From Anncaliia algerae PRA339 (taxonomy: Eukaryota > Microsporidia > Tubulinosematidae): a stretch of DNA of 27,981 bases. Below, one piece after another: positions 8,775 through 18,091 of this stretch (within the stretch, counting starts at the first letter, position 1; each line of letters opens with the position of its first letter). The position numbers and the translations under genes were made by a program. The stretch spans positions 25,275 through 53,255 of the forward strand of contig KK365170.1 in the NCBI GenBank assembly GCA_000385875.2, written 5' to 3'. The notes under the pieces are model-generated. The model was not told the origin of the DNA and made no database searches. It saw nothing but the letters and a program-made list of their open reading frames with translations.

Positions 8775-11324
8775 TTATTGAACCTTAAATATTTTAGCTA
8801 CCTTTTCTTTATCCTCTAAGCAATTAAAAAGAATGTACCACTTGTCTCCATTCATTATAGCCTCCCTCATTTCACAGCTATCCTTCACCAATACAAAACA
8901 CTTTTTATGTACAACAAATGAACAATCATCACATTTCAATCCTTGTAAAGAAATTCCTCTTAAGAAGTCATTACAATGATCACACAAAGTATTCTCTGGA
9001 AAGGATGTTTGCTTGAATGAATGATTATTGAACTCATATTTGTTAACACTCTCCTTATAATCCTCAAATGAACAATCAGTTAATTTTCTTCCTATTTCTA
9101 AAGAATTCCTTAAATATTCAATCCTTTTAATTGTACCAATCAGCTGTTCTTCTGTTTGTTTTAATGAATTACCTTTCATTACATTTAACATTCTTTCTAA
9201 CCCTTCTTTTATTTTTAATTCTTTCTTTAAATTTTCTTCTACTGCTTTTAAATTAGATTTTTCTTTTTCTCTTCTCTTAATTTCTATAAAATTGAAAGAT
9301 AAAATTAAATTTCTTTGTTTGTTACTCATTTGACTTAATTCGTGTTTCTTTAATGAACTAACAACTACATTATTTAGATTATAAACCTCATTCTTAAAGT
9401 ATAATAATTCATTTTCTATCAGAAGATCAACTTCCTCATAGTTATTTAATCTATTTTCTACTTTATTTTTACATCTATGAGCAAATACACTTTTAATTTC
9501 TAACTTTAAGCTTTCTTTTCTTTTCTTACTCAGTCTTTTAATCTCATTTTTCAAAAAGAATATTTCTTCCTCCATAAAAGTATTTCTCTGAATTTGTTCC
9601 TCTAATTTTTGTTGATACTCTTTTATCTGAATCTTTTTAATTTTTATTTCTTTTCTTAAGTTTGTCTCTGCCTTAGAGAGATACATTTTTTCAATCAAAA
9701 AATTTAGTTCCCTAAAAGAATTCTTGATCTGTAAAATTAATGAGTTATTTAAACTAAGTTTTTTTATTTTATTTGGTAAATTTGCCTCTGTTAGTGTTTT
9801 TCTTCCCAAGCAAAGTGACATGTCTTTGTTATGTATTAAACAAACAATTTCCTTCTTACAAGAAAATTCAAAGCATAACTCACTTTTTCTATTGTGTAAA
9901 CTGCATTCATTTTCAATAATACATTTATTTTTAAGTGAAAGTGAATCAATTTCTTTTTTTGATCCCTTACTTAGGTTAAGTTGCATAAATTTATCTGCTA
10001 AAACTTCTTCACTTATATTTGTAATTTTTTCATTGGCTAAAATGTGTGTATTTTCACTTGAAGAACAAATGCTTTTACCATTGGTTGAATTGAATCCATC
10101 AATATATTTTGGTTTGTTCTCTATGATTGGTTCATTTTTAATTTCATTTTTTTCTGGATTGTAAACAAAACCTGCTAAATCAGATGTACTTTTTAATGAT
10201 CCTAAGTATTTTCGTAGAAAATATTCACAAAAATTAGGATCAAAACTAAACCCAATGAAGCCTTTATAATCTATTTTATCATTCTTAACAAAATTAAATG
10301 ATGTATTAGCATCAGGAAAGTAGGAAATGTCATAAGAAGATGAAATATTTGGTATTTTGGGAGGTTTTGATTTGTGAATATTATTAAAATCTACACCTTT
10401 AAAAAATGAGTGATTCATGATTTGTTCAATTGTAAATCTTTTTTCTTTATGAACAAGTAAATTAGAAATTAAATCTTTGATTTCATTTGAACCATTTTTG
10501 TGTTCATAATTAATTTTAGAAATTCTTTCATAAGTTTCTTCCAATAAATCAGAATAAAATGGTGGATCGTCATTAACCATCTCATAAAGAAGTGCTCCAA
10601 ATGTCCAAAGATCTACTTCGGTTCCATATTCACTGATACTGTTTATAGAACAAAGAACTTCTGGAGAAATATAATCAGGAGTACCAACAGTGACATCACA
10701 CCTAACCTTACCATCCTTCATAGCTATACAACTGCCAAAATCACATAACTTTAAATGTCCTTCCTTGGTAATTAACAAATTCTCTGGTTTAAGGTCTCTG
10801 TGGATAAAATTGTAGGAATGTAATTCCTTTAATGCCAAAAGTATCTCGGCGGCGTAGAATTTGACATCCTCTTCCTTCATTGGTTCTTTGGCCAGCAAAT
10901 TAATAAAGTCTCCTCCTGGAAAGAAATCCATTACAAAGTAAATTGCACTTTCATCTTGGAAGGTACAATGCACAAAAACCAAATATTTGCTTTCTCTTGC
11001 TTTGATCATTAAATCTCTCTCTTCCATATGTAAAGCTGTACTGGGCTGCCTGCTCACTGTTTCTTTAAGAATCCTTTTTAATGCAAATGGTTGATTATCT
11101 TTACTTACAAGATATACTTCACCAAAAGCACCTTTAGACAAAAGTGCAATTATTTTATAATCTGATAATTTTGATCTTCTATCATCTTTTTGTAAATCGA
11201 TTAATTTATTAGCTTTAATGGTATTATATGTATTATCTAAGCAATCTAATAGTGTACTGATGGTTTCTATAGCTTCATGATCAATTAAAGAGTTTTTATC
11301 ATTGTCTGTCTTTTCTTTTGACAT
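8775..11324 (-). CDS. ROCK/MRCK-like AGC Ser/Thr kinase with coiled coil and C1 domain
   Basis: An 849-residue protein with a complete kinase domain at about residues 56-310: glycine loop around L62-SKGAFGEV, ATP lysine K83, C-helix glutamate E101 or E102, H175-R-D177 with LKPEN, D195-F-G, and a VGTPDYISPEVL activation segment typical of ROCK/MRCK/DMPK kinases. An AGC C-tail follows, ending in a hydrophobic motif (F356-IGFSFDP). A Cys/His cluster at 474-505 resembles a B-box. Residues about 530-740 are strongly coiled-coil. A canonical C1 domain spans H768-C817 with exact spacing H-x12-C-x2-C-x13-C-x2-C-x4-H-x2-C-x7-C. About 30 residues follow; no PH, CNH or Rho-binding domain is evident. C1 domains bind diacylglycerol or membranes, so this is likely a membrane-recruited cytoskeletal or polarity kinase. 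The start is set by ATG 11324, directly preceded by CCC. The gene converges with the AP mu gene across about 170 bp. Confidence 0.93.
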   Translation of the reverse strand: MSKEKTDNDKNSLIDHEAIETISTLLDCLDNTYNTIKANKLIDLQKDDRRSKLSDYKIIALLSKGAFGEVYLVSKDNQPFALKRILKETVSRQPSTALHMEERDLMIKARESKYLVFVHCTFQDESAIYFVMDFFPGGDFINLLAKEPMKEEDVKFYAAEILLALKELHSYNFIHRDLKPENLLITKEGHLKLCDFGSCIAMKDGKVRCDVTVGTPDYISPEVLCSINSISEYGTEVDLWTFGALLYEMVNDDPPFYSDLLEETYERISKINYEHKNGSNEIKDLISNLLVHKEKRFTIEQIMNHSFFKGVDFNNIHKSKPPKIPNISSSYDISYFPDANTSFNFVKNDKIDYKGFIGFSFDPNFCEYFLRKYLGSLKSTSDLAGFVYNPEKNEIKNEPIIENKPKYIDGFNSTNGKSICSSSENTHILANEKITNISEEVLADKFMQLNLSKGSKKEIDSLSLKNKCIIENECSLHNRKSELCFEFSCKKEIVCLIHNKDMSLCLGRKTLTEANLPNKIKKLSLNNSLILQIKNSFRELNFLIEKMYLSKAETNLRKEIKIKKIQIKEYQQKLEEQIQRNTFMEEEIFFLKNEIKRLSKKRKESLKLEIKSVFAHRCKNKVENRLNNYEEVDLLIENELLYFKNEVYNLNNVVVSSLKKHELSQMSNKQRNLILSFNFIEIKRREKEKSNLKAVEENLKKELKIKEGLERMLNVMKGNSLKQTEEQLIGTIKRIEYLRNSLEIGRKLTDCSFEDYKESVNKYEFNNHSFKQTSFPENTLCDHCNDFLRGISLQGLKCDDCSFVVHKKCFVLVKDSCEMREAIMNGDKWYILFNCLEDKEKVAKIFKVQ

Positions 11325-11327
11325 GGG
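11325..11327 (-). promoter_or_regulatory. CCC start-proximal motif of the kinase gene
   Basis: Read on the minus strand the sequence is TAGTTTCCCATG, with CCC touching the start codon. The region behind it is nearly pure AT. It matches the microsporidian start-proximal CCC pattern and supports this start. Confidence 0.45.
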
Positions 11328-13559
11328 AAACTAAATTATTATTGTAAATGATTTAGTAAATATTTAATATAAAATATAATAAATTTTAATAAAATTATTA
11401 ATTAAATATTTAATATTAATTGGATGGTTGGTTTATACAAAACAATACATTGCATTGTGTTCATATTTTTATCACTAATTAACAAGAATCATAACGTTAA
11501 ACATAAAAAATATATAATTTAAAATAATTATAATGTAAAATTCTTTAGATATTTTTTTTGATAATTGTAAATTTAGCTATTATAAACATTTACACGTTTA
11601 AATACTTATTTCTTTGGCATTAGAACTAATTTATATTTTATATTTTAAGAAATCAATGTATCGTTTTGCTTTTGGAGACACATTCATTTGTAGATAATAT
11701 TGAAGATCCCATATGAACAATAAAACTTTAGTAAATTTATTTCTTTAAAACCAAAATAAATTGAAATTTATAATATACTTTNNNNNNNNNNNNNNNNNNN
11801 NNNNNNNNNNNNNNNNNNNNNNNNNNNNNNNNNNNNNNNNNNNNNNNNNNNNNNNNNNNNNNNNNNNNNNNNNNNNNNNNNNNNNNNNNNNNNNNNNNNN
11901 NNNNNNNNNNNNNNNNNNNNNNNNNNNNNNNNNNNNNNNNNNNNNNNNNNNNNNNNNNNNNNNNNNNNNNNNNNNNNNNNNNNNNNNNNNNNNNNNNNNN
12001 NNNNNNNNNNNNNNNNNNNNNNNNNNNNNNNNNNNNNNNNNNNNNNNNNNNNNNNNNNNNNNNNNNNNNNNNNNNNNNNNNNNNNNNNNNNNNNNNNNNN
12101 NNNNNNNNNNNNNNNNNNNNNNNNNNNNNNNNNNNNNNNNNNNNNNNNNNNNNNNNNNNNTTTTATACTCTGTATTTTAATTTGAACATATTAGATAGAC
12201 AGCCATAACCACATTTTTACAAGATCTTTCATTATAGCTATGCATTTTATTAAATATTATCATTTGATTCCCTTTTTGTGCAAAATTTTTAAATAATTTT
12301 TTACTCCCTTTTTACCATCTCAAAACTTTTTGGAGTTTATACCTCCTTTCTATTATTCCATGGGTTTCATTAAGTAATATAAATTCCTTTTGAAAATTTA
12401 CAGATAGATTAGAACATTTTAGAGATTTTTTTCAGTAAATTTTTATCTTGCAGATTCTAATTCTTTTAAGTTTTCTGAAAATTTAATCAAAATTTGATAT
12501 TTAAATTTTTTTTGTTAAGTATTATAGAGAAAATAAAACCTTTTATTTAATGTAGATTTCTATATTCCAATTTGTTCTTTTGCTAGATTGAAGATGAGAG
12601 AATATTAAAGGGTTATGTTTAAAATATCAATAATCTTTATCATAAAATAATTTTTAATGCGAGTTCTCATATATTGTTTCAATAGGTATTTGTTTATTAA
12701 TAGAAAACGACAAGGACAATGGTTTTTAATACTTAAAAATATATAAATATATTTAATTATATTCAATTCGGATTTCACTTCTATGATTCACACTTGTATT
12801 TTTCACGTCTTCATATATTTTTAAAGTAAAGAATATTCCGTTAGAGCCTTCTATAAACTCTGTTATTATTTATTGATATCAAATGGAACGATATTCTTAC
12901 GAATAATATTGATTAATAAGATTAAATTATCCCTCCTAAAGGAAATTTAAAGAAGAACAAGAATTAAAGCATTAGTCAAAAATCCAAAAGAAATGAAAAT
13001 AGCTATATTAGTCTAAATTGATCGATAAAATAGGTTTAGGAAAATTTTTACGAATATAAATACAAGGATTTTTACAATTGTGAATAAGTCAAGTCTTCTT
13101 TTATTCAAGTTTATTATTGCCAAAACTAATTTTTGATGATTCAGCAAAAAACATAAAAAAATTAAACTTAAATATTGCAAATTTTGAGTCAGGTCGGTTT
13201 TGTATCCTACAATGATCACGCCAGATTTCTCCCACAAACAATTTAATTTTATTATTGTGTCCATATCTGAGGTAGTTTAAATACATACTTTTAAATTTAA
13301 GAGAAGTATATTTGTTCACAAAACCCATTATTGATTTATTATTTTCTGTATTTTTGTTTTAATTTATGTGGTTTTTCCCTCAATTTCTTGATGTGGTTTA
13401 ATACATTAGTTATAAATTTTATTGCTTTTGATTTCAAATTTAAAAAGAATTCAAATATGTTTTCAATAAACCCCTAATGCTTATATTAAAAGAACTAGAA
13501 GGAAAACTAATTATAATGAATAAGAGAAAAGCAATAATGTTTTAATAGAAAATGATTTC
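11328..13559. other. Gene-free AT-rich region containing an assembly gap
   Basis: The region upstream of the kinase holds no supportable gene. Bases 11782-12160 are 379 Ns, an assembly gap. An apparent frame running through the Ns is an artefact. Short frames on the minus strand around 13013-13328 overlap one another and show no recognisable motif; they may be old transposon debris, but I cannot show that. Confidence 0.6.
11782..12160. other. Assembly gap (Ns)
   Basis: A run of 379 undetermined bases. Flanks on both sides are AT-rich non-coding DNA, so the gap probably reflects a repeat or low-complexity stretch, and its true length is unknown. Confidence 0.99.
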
Positions 13560-14303
13560 TTTTTAAAGAGTTCAGATGTACTTTTTGTTCTAAATATACA
13601 TAACTCAGGAAATATTAAAAAATATGAATGGATTCGCATGGAGATGCTGACGAAAATTGCGATTACTTCATAGAATATTTTTCTATTGGTTAAATACATT
13701 TTTGAAGGAGGAAGTTGTAATTTTTCTTTTACTCTCAGAGTGATTATAAAATTTATATCGAAACAACAACTATTTCCATATTCTTAGGCTTCAGAACAAA
13801 TAAAGAGTTTATATATAAAATAATTAATAAATCAAAGCCATAGATTCACCAACAGATTTTACCAAAACAATCTCAGTGGTCCCGGCGTTATAGTCCAAAT
13901 TGACGAAACAATGATGAACTATAAATGCAATGCCACCGTAGCCGTTCCTCTAAAAATATACTTATTCCCTATCAATTATAGAATATAATAATGGAATATT
14001 GTGTGCATTTACATGTCTTTTTACAAACAAAGAATCTCGTACAATTTTGCCAATAATTTCTGTACAAGTAGTTGCAGGATCATAAATTTGGACTGATGAA
14101 CATTGGTATTATGGTAGATTATCACAACAAGGTTTTACACACGGGAGCTTGTACATAACTATGAGTTTGTAGACAAACCCAATGGGATAAAGACACTAAC
14201 GGTTGAGAGTCTTTATAATTGTATTAAAGAAATTATCAAAAAACAAAAAGGAGTTACAACAGAAAAAAGAGAAAAAATTTTAAAGAATTTTTATTTTTTT
14301 TAA
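13560..14303 (+). pseudogene. Decayed ISXO2/Merlin-like transposase, subfamily A
   Basis: Reading across frames on the plus strand recovers transposase pieces in the right order. First is a zinc-ribbon remnant (RCTFCSK near 13574, then a GFAWRC-like piece near 13628). The first catalytic Asp block follows in VQIDETMMNYK at about 13893. Next comes ESRTILPI near 14035, then the second-Asp block IWTDEHWYYGRL at about 14087. The end is a YEFVDKPNG to VESLYNCIKEI stretch in another frame, closing at a stop at 14301-14303. At least two frameshifts and several stops separate these. The VQIDETM block matches the relic at 18617-19463, so both come from one subfamily. No terminal repeats were found. 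It is inactive. Confidence 0.8.
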
Positions 14304-14467
14304 TCATAGTCAAAATGTTTTTGATGTTGGAACTAATTTATTAAGATCAAGTCTTAATTATTTTTTTTCTCTACTGATATATTTTTTATGTAATTTATAA
14401 AAAATGACTAATAATATATTTAAAGAATATTAATAAATAATTAATTTTTAATGGATATATTTAATTA

Positions 14468-14470
14468 CCC
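14468..14470 (+). promoter_or_regulatory. CCC start-proximal motif of TGS1
   Basis: The context is TTAATTACCCATG, with CCC touching the start codon in an AT-only flank. It is the third example of this motif in the window. Confidence 0.45.
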
Positions 14471-15172
14471 ATGAATTCACACTCTTTAGAGATTAAAAAG
14501 AAGAAAAATAATTGGGAAATAGATTCATACACTTTAGTGTATTCCCCTGATTTAGCTAAATTTCATCCCAAAAAAAGAATTCTTACAAGTTTATTAGAAG
14601 AAGGATTTATGTTAGATGAGGTGGATTGGTATTCATTATCTCCTGAATCAATATTAGATGTCTGCATTAAGCAAATAAACAGAGCAAAAATAAGAACATT
14701 GTCCTTTAATAACAATATTCTATGTGCATTCTCTGGTGTTGGTGGTGATGTTATTCCCTTTTTAAGAAATGGATTTAATGTTACTGCTGTAGACATTGAG
14801 TATAAGAAAATAAAATATTTAAAAGAAAACTGTTCTATTATTCAGAAAGAAAATGGAATAGGAGAAGTTACACCAATAGTTTCAGATTTTTTAAAATTCA
14901 AAACTGATCAAAAATATTTACTTGCATTTGTTACCCCTCCTTGGGGTGGATTGTCTTACAAAGAGAATAATAGTATCACTGAAAGTATTGGTATTAAAGA
15001 AATACATAAACAAGTCATGAAATTTACTGATAGTTCTATTTATTTCCTTCCTAAAAATTCTAATCATTCTTCATTGAAAGGCATCCTTGGTAAATGTAAA
15101 ATTATGGAGGCTAAAGATCATAGAGGCATTCCTGTTGGTATTTTAACATTTCAAGGTCCACTTTTTTCCTAA
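14471..15172 (+). CDS. TGS1: Trimethylguanosine synthase (cap hypermethylase)
   Basis: TGS1 adds two methyl groups to the m7G cap of snRNAs and snoRNAs, giving the trimethylguanosine cap in the nucleus. The 233-residue protein is essentially just the methyltransferase domain. A DWYSLSPE segment (52-59) corresponds to the family's WxSVTPE. The SAM-binding motif I is FSGVGGD at 87-93, an acidic motif II is VDIE at 107-110, and the catalytic PPWGG lies at 156-160. Its tryptophan (W158) corresponds to the one that stacks on m7G in human TGS1. Human TGS1 has a long N-terminal extension that is absent here, as in yeast Tgs1. GAR1 follows about 130 bases downstream on the same strand, a suggestive pairing because TGS1 and H/ACA snoRNP assembly share substrates. 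CCC precedes the ATG. Confidence 0.96.
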   Translation: MNSHSLEIKKKKNNWEIDSYTLVYSPDLAKFHPKKRILTSLLEEGFMLDEVDWYSLSPESILDVCIKQINRAKIRTLSFNNNILCAFSGVGGDVIPFLRNGFNVTAVDIEYKKIKYLKENCSIIQKENGIGEVTPIVSDFLKFKTDQKYLLAFVTPPWGGLSYKENNSITESIGIKEIHKQVMKFTDSSIYFLPKNSNHSSLKGILGKCKIMEAKDHRGIPVGILTFQGPLFS

Positions 15173-15301
15173 TTTATGCCATTGCTAGGATATGCTGGTA
15201 AATTTGTTATTAAATACTTTTAAATTATTTATCTTTTTAATTAGTGTTAATTTATTATATTTTAAATCATTTAATTATTAAATTTATTATTTTATAAAAA
15301 C

Positions 15302-15889
15302 ATGGCATATCAACCAAAGAAAAAGTTTAACAACAGTTACAACGATGAAAATGCTCAAAAAATAGCATTGGGTAAATTTATGCACATTTGTGATAATGAT
15401 TTAGTACTTGTCTTAACAAACAAAGACATACCATTCCCAAATTCTCCTGTATTTTTGAATAATAACAAAGTAGGGGTAGTAGATGAAGTATTTGGTCAGA
15501 TGGATGATACCTATCTTTCAGTTAAGTTAGATAAAGTGTTTGATATTAAGAAGTATAAAAAAGATGATGAGTTCTATGCTTTTGATAATAAATTTATTAG
15601 AAAAGAAAGATTCTTAAGCAGAGATGAAGTACAGAAAGATAAGGAAAAAAAGGATAAAATTAATAGCAAACAAAAAGAATCATTCAATAAAAAGAGAGAA
15701 CCATTTATTAAGAAGAATGATAAATATAAAAGTAAGGGTAATTTTAATAATAAGTCTGATAAATTTTCTAAATTTAATGATCAAAAGAGAAGATATAACG
15801 ATAATGCTAATAAATATGATAACAAAGAGAGAAATAATAAAAGAAATGATATTGCAAATAAAGGATCCTTTAGGAATCAAAGAAGATGA
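15302..15889 (+). CDS. GAR1: H/ACA snoRNP protein GAR1
   Basis: GAR1 is a core protein of H/ACA ribonucleoproteins, which guide pseudouridylation of rRNA and snRNA in the nucleolus; it binds Cbf5/dyskerin and helps substrate turnover. Residues about 24-106 form the conserved beta-barrel core: GKFMHICDNDLVL, then a 'IPFPNSPVFL' strand, KVGVVDEVFG at 56-65, and an end motif KERFL at 101-105. The core is followed by a tail of about 90 residues very rich in Lys, Asn and Arg, replacing the Gly-Arg repeats that give GAR1 its name. The tail probably still contacts RNA by charge. Another frame (15624-15905) is open across the tail but is a compositional shadow. The start ATG 15302 is preceded by an A-run and no CCC. 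Confidence 0.95.
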   Translation: MAYQPKKKFNNSYNDENAQKIALGKFMHICDNDLVLVLTNKDIPFPNSPVFLNNNKVGVVDEVFGQMDDTYLSVKLDKVFDIKKYKKDDEFYAFDNKFIRKERFLSRDEVQKDKEKKDKINSKQKESFNKKREPFIKKNDKYKSKGNFNNKSDKFSKFNDQKRRYNDNANKYDNKERNNKRNDIANKGSFRNQRR

Positions 15890-16213
15890 ATCATTTTATA
15901 ATTAAATTATGGTTTAATTAAAAAGTATTGTAATTTAATTAGATTTTGAATATTCTTTATATCTTAATCATTAAAATATTTTCCTTGAATAAAATATTAA
16001 TAATAAATGGATTATTTTAATAAAAAGACCAGGAAATGATTCAAAATGTTTTGTAAAACATAAACTTTAGGTAATTATTTCATTGATTAAATTTATTTAG
16101 TTTTGTATGGTTGTTATAAAACAATCGATTATAAATTGTTATAAACTATTTAAACAAGATTAATGAGAAGAATAATTCTAGAATGAAATAATAAATAAGT
16201 CATTGTTAGAAAG

Positions 16214-16471
16214 ATTCTTTATTGGGCAGATGATCAATGTGATTGTATAAATAGTTTTAAAAATTTTATAAAATATGTAGTATGATGCAGATATTATGAT
16301 GGTCTCAAAGTTAACAAAATATAATATTATATGACCAATGAAAGTGGTTTTGCAAAAAAAATATATTAAACTATAAATACTAATTGATTAAATAGTGGAT
16401 TCTTGTTTTTTAACAAAGTTTACACAAAAATTCTCTGATTTGCTATCAGACTTAAGGATATGAAGGAATAG
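16214..16471 (+). pseudogene. Probable N-terminal relic of an ISXO2-like transposase
   Basis: One plus-strand frame, interrupted by five or more stops, reads in a pattern like the N-terminus of the other transposases here. It has an Asp/Cys-rich helix (ADDQCDCINSFKNFI), a cysteine-led segment (CRYYDGLKVNK), a NESGFAKK piece where GF-x-W-R-C is expected, and a SGFLFFNKVYTKIL piece where the family has S-x-FF. No catalytic region follows. The order and spacing are right, but each match is weak. Confidence 0.4.
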
Positions 16472-16976
16472 TAATTTACATTAGAAAAAGAAAAAAATAC
16501 TAAACATTTACAATTCAAAATTGCTTATTAACTTTGTCATTATTGAATAATTCATTAAGAATAGATTAATTGTATATTAAGATTAAGCAATCTTAAGTTT
16601 TTGTTGCTATTTAAATATCTAATTAGAAAAAAACTAAATTCGTGTCGTGCCTTAAAGATGTGACTTTAGTAGCAGAGACAAAATTAGAAAATAATGAATT
16701 TAATGTTTTTTAATTAAAATATTTTCCTTCTTGTTGTTTCTCTTTGTTCATGGGGTTATTATTTTTTTTCTTTATATACTTTTTTTTATAGATTCAAATC
16801 AAAGTCATATTATTGATGTACGTTGATTCTATATCTGAAATACTCTGTTAGTTATAACATTAATTATTATATTTTATGAGAATATTGCTTTATCTTTTTA
16901 AAAGTTCTTTATTTCGATATTCTTTTTAGATTTATGGATTTTTAGAGGAAAATCATGATACAAAATAGCACTTACA

Positions 16977-17092
16977 GTTTATCTGTAATTAAATATTTTC
17001 TATGCATAAATTAATATTTTTTGAATTTAAATATAAAATTTAAGATATGTAATATTCTTTTATTAAAACAAAATAATTAATTACAGATAAAC
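16977..17092. repeat. 23-bp inverted repeat pair, MITE-like
   Basis: Bases 16977-16999 (GTTTATCTGTAATTAA then ATATTTT) are the reverse complement of 17070-17092 with a single mismatch (22 of 23). They enclose 70 bp of AT-rich DNA. The 116-bp unit could be a miniature inverted-repeat element or fold as a long hairpin. No clear target-site duplication flanks it. Confidence 0.75.
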
Positions 17093-17360
17093 CTTATTTA
17101 AGATTTTAAATATTTAAAAATTACACAAAAAAATATTTATTTTATCTTTTCAAGAATTTTTCAATATAGTAAAAAATATTTTAACGCATATTTTGAGAAA
17201 AAGAAATTTAAAATAATTTTATTTTATAAAAAGATTTATTTTTCTAGAAATATTTTTTATATATACAAAGTATTAAATACAAGCATAAAATATTTATATA
17301 TGAATAATAATGTATTTACCACTGGAGTATTTAATGATAAATTCTTTTATTGAAATAAAA

Positions 17361-18038
17361 TTATACTTTTCTTAATAGTTCTAAGAAATTAAAAAATACT
17401 CCGCAATTATTTTCTTCTAATTCATTCATAAAATTATTACAAAGTGAAGTTAATTTATCCTCATACTTTGGCTCTTCTTTAAGAATCACAGATTTCTCTT
17501 TGATTAAATCATAATAAATATCTATCTCTTTGTTAGTAACATTTTCTAATACGTTAATAAACTCAATTCCTTTTGAAGTTATTTTATTATTTGCTAGCAT
17601 TCTTAGTTTATGTGGTTGATTGTTGAGAATACACTTTAATCCATCAAAGCATAGTTCATTGGCTGATTTACCAATTAGGCAGGAAATTAATGGAGTGGAA
17701 GCATCTTCATTTATGCATTGAAATTCTTCTTTAATTAATTCAAAATCAACTTCTTTATTAATTGTATAGTTTAAATAGGATGAGTCTCCTATAATATTAA
17801 AGACTCTTGTATTTGATTTACTGTTAACAAAGTATATTTCATTTAATGCATGTAAAATAACATAGTCTCCCTTTCTTCTATCAAAGAAGACATTTATGTT
17901 CCTTCTGAATGAACATAGATAGACATTCCTTTTAATTTTCTTGTGAATTGTTCTCATAAAGCATCCTTTACAATAAAAAACTTTTCTTATTTCTGTGAAA
18001 GCAGATTCCTTGCATGATACACACTTGTTTTGGTCCAT
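17361..18038 (-). CDS. CTU2/NCS2-like cytoplasmic tRNA 2-thiolation protein
   Basis: The best match is to CTU2 (yeast Ncs2), partner of CTU1/Ncs6 in thiolating the wobble uridine of Lys, Glu and Gln tRNAs. The 225-residue protein opens with C6-x2-C9 and C23-x2-C26, with an 'IRKVFYCKGCF' stretch and an 'IHKKIKRN' helix. This mirrors the family's CxxC...R...YCxxCF...HKxR start. Residues 46-70 (NVFFDRRKGDYVILHAL) sit where the PP-loop would be; no SGG motif is present, consistent with CTU2 proteins having a degenerate site. The family typically has 350 or more residues, so this is strongly reduced and has lost most of the C-terminal part. ATG 18038 is preferred to an in-frame TTG at 18047. The start is 53 bp from divergent MBF1. 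A different zinc-finger protein remains possible. Confidence 0.6.
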   Translation of the reverse strand: MDQNKCVSCKESAFTEIRKVFYCKGCFMRTIHKKIKRNVYLCSFRRNINVFFDRRKGDYVILHALNEIYFVNSKSNTRVFNIIGDSSYLNYTINKEVDFELIKEEFQCINEDASTPLISCLIGKSANELCFDGLKCILNNQPHKLRMLANNKITSKGIEFINVLENVTNKEIDIYYDLIKEKSVILKEEPKYEDKLTSLCNNFMNELEENNCGVFFNFLELLRKV

Positions 18039-18091
18039 CTTTATCAAAAATATATTTTTATTTTATATTTATTTTAAAATATTAAATATTC
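18039..18091. promoter_or_regulatory. Short divergent promoter between the CTU2-like gene and MBF1
   Basis: The two genes diverge from a spacer of only 53 bases, which must hold both promoters and both 5' leaders. It is pure AT except for a few bases and shows no CCC motif. A shared bidirectional promoter is inferred from spacing alone. Confidence 0.5.

Larger units (their letters stand above)
15890..17360. other. Long AT-rich intergenic region with transposon debris and an inverted repeat
   Basis: No intact gene is present. Two things stand out and are listed separately: a probable transposase relic at 16214-16471 and a 23-bp inverted repeat pair at 16977-17092. A short frame near 16640-16715 (KFVSCLKDVTLVAETKL) may be another N-terminal transposase scrap, but it is too short to call. 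Confidence 0.6.

Noticed and set aside
9724-10164. 146-codon plus-strand frame opposite the kinase gene
   Set aside because: It is a shadow of the kinase linker on the other strand and has no motif of its own. The minus-strand frame carries all recognised domains.
11761-12180. Open frame spanning the N run
   Set aside because: An artefact of undetermined bases.
13013-13328. Two overlapping minus-strand frames
   Set aside because: Low-complexity AT-rich translation in mutually shifted frames. A tie to transposase remnants was considered but no block aligned convincingly.
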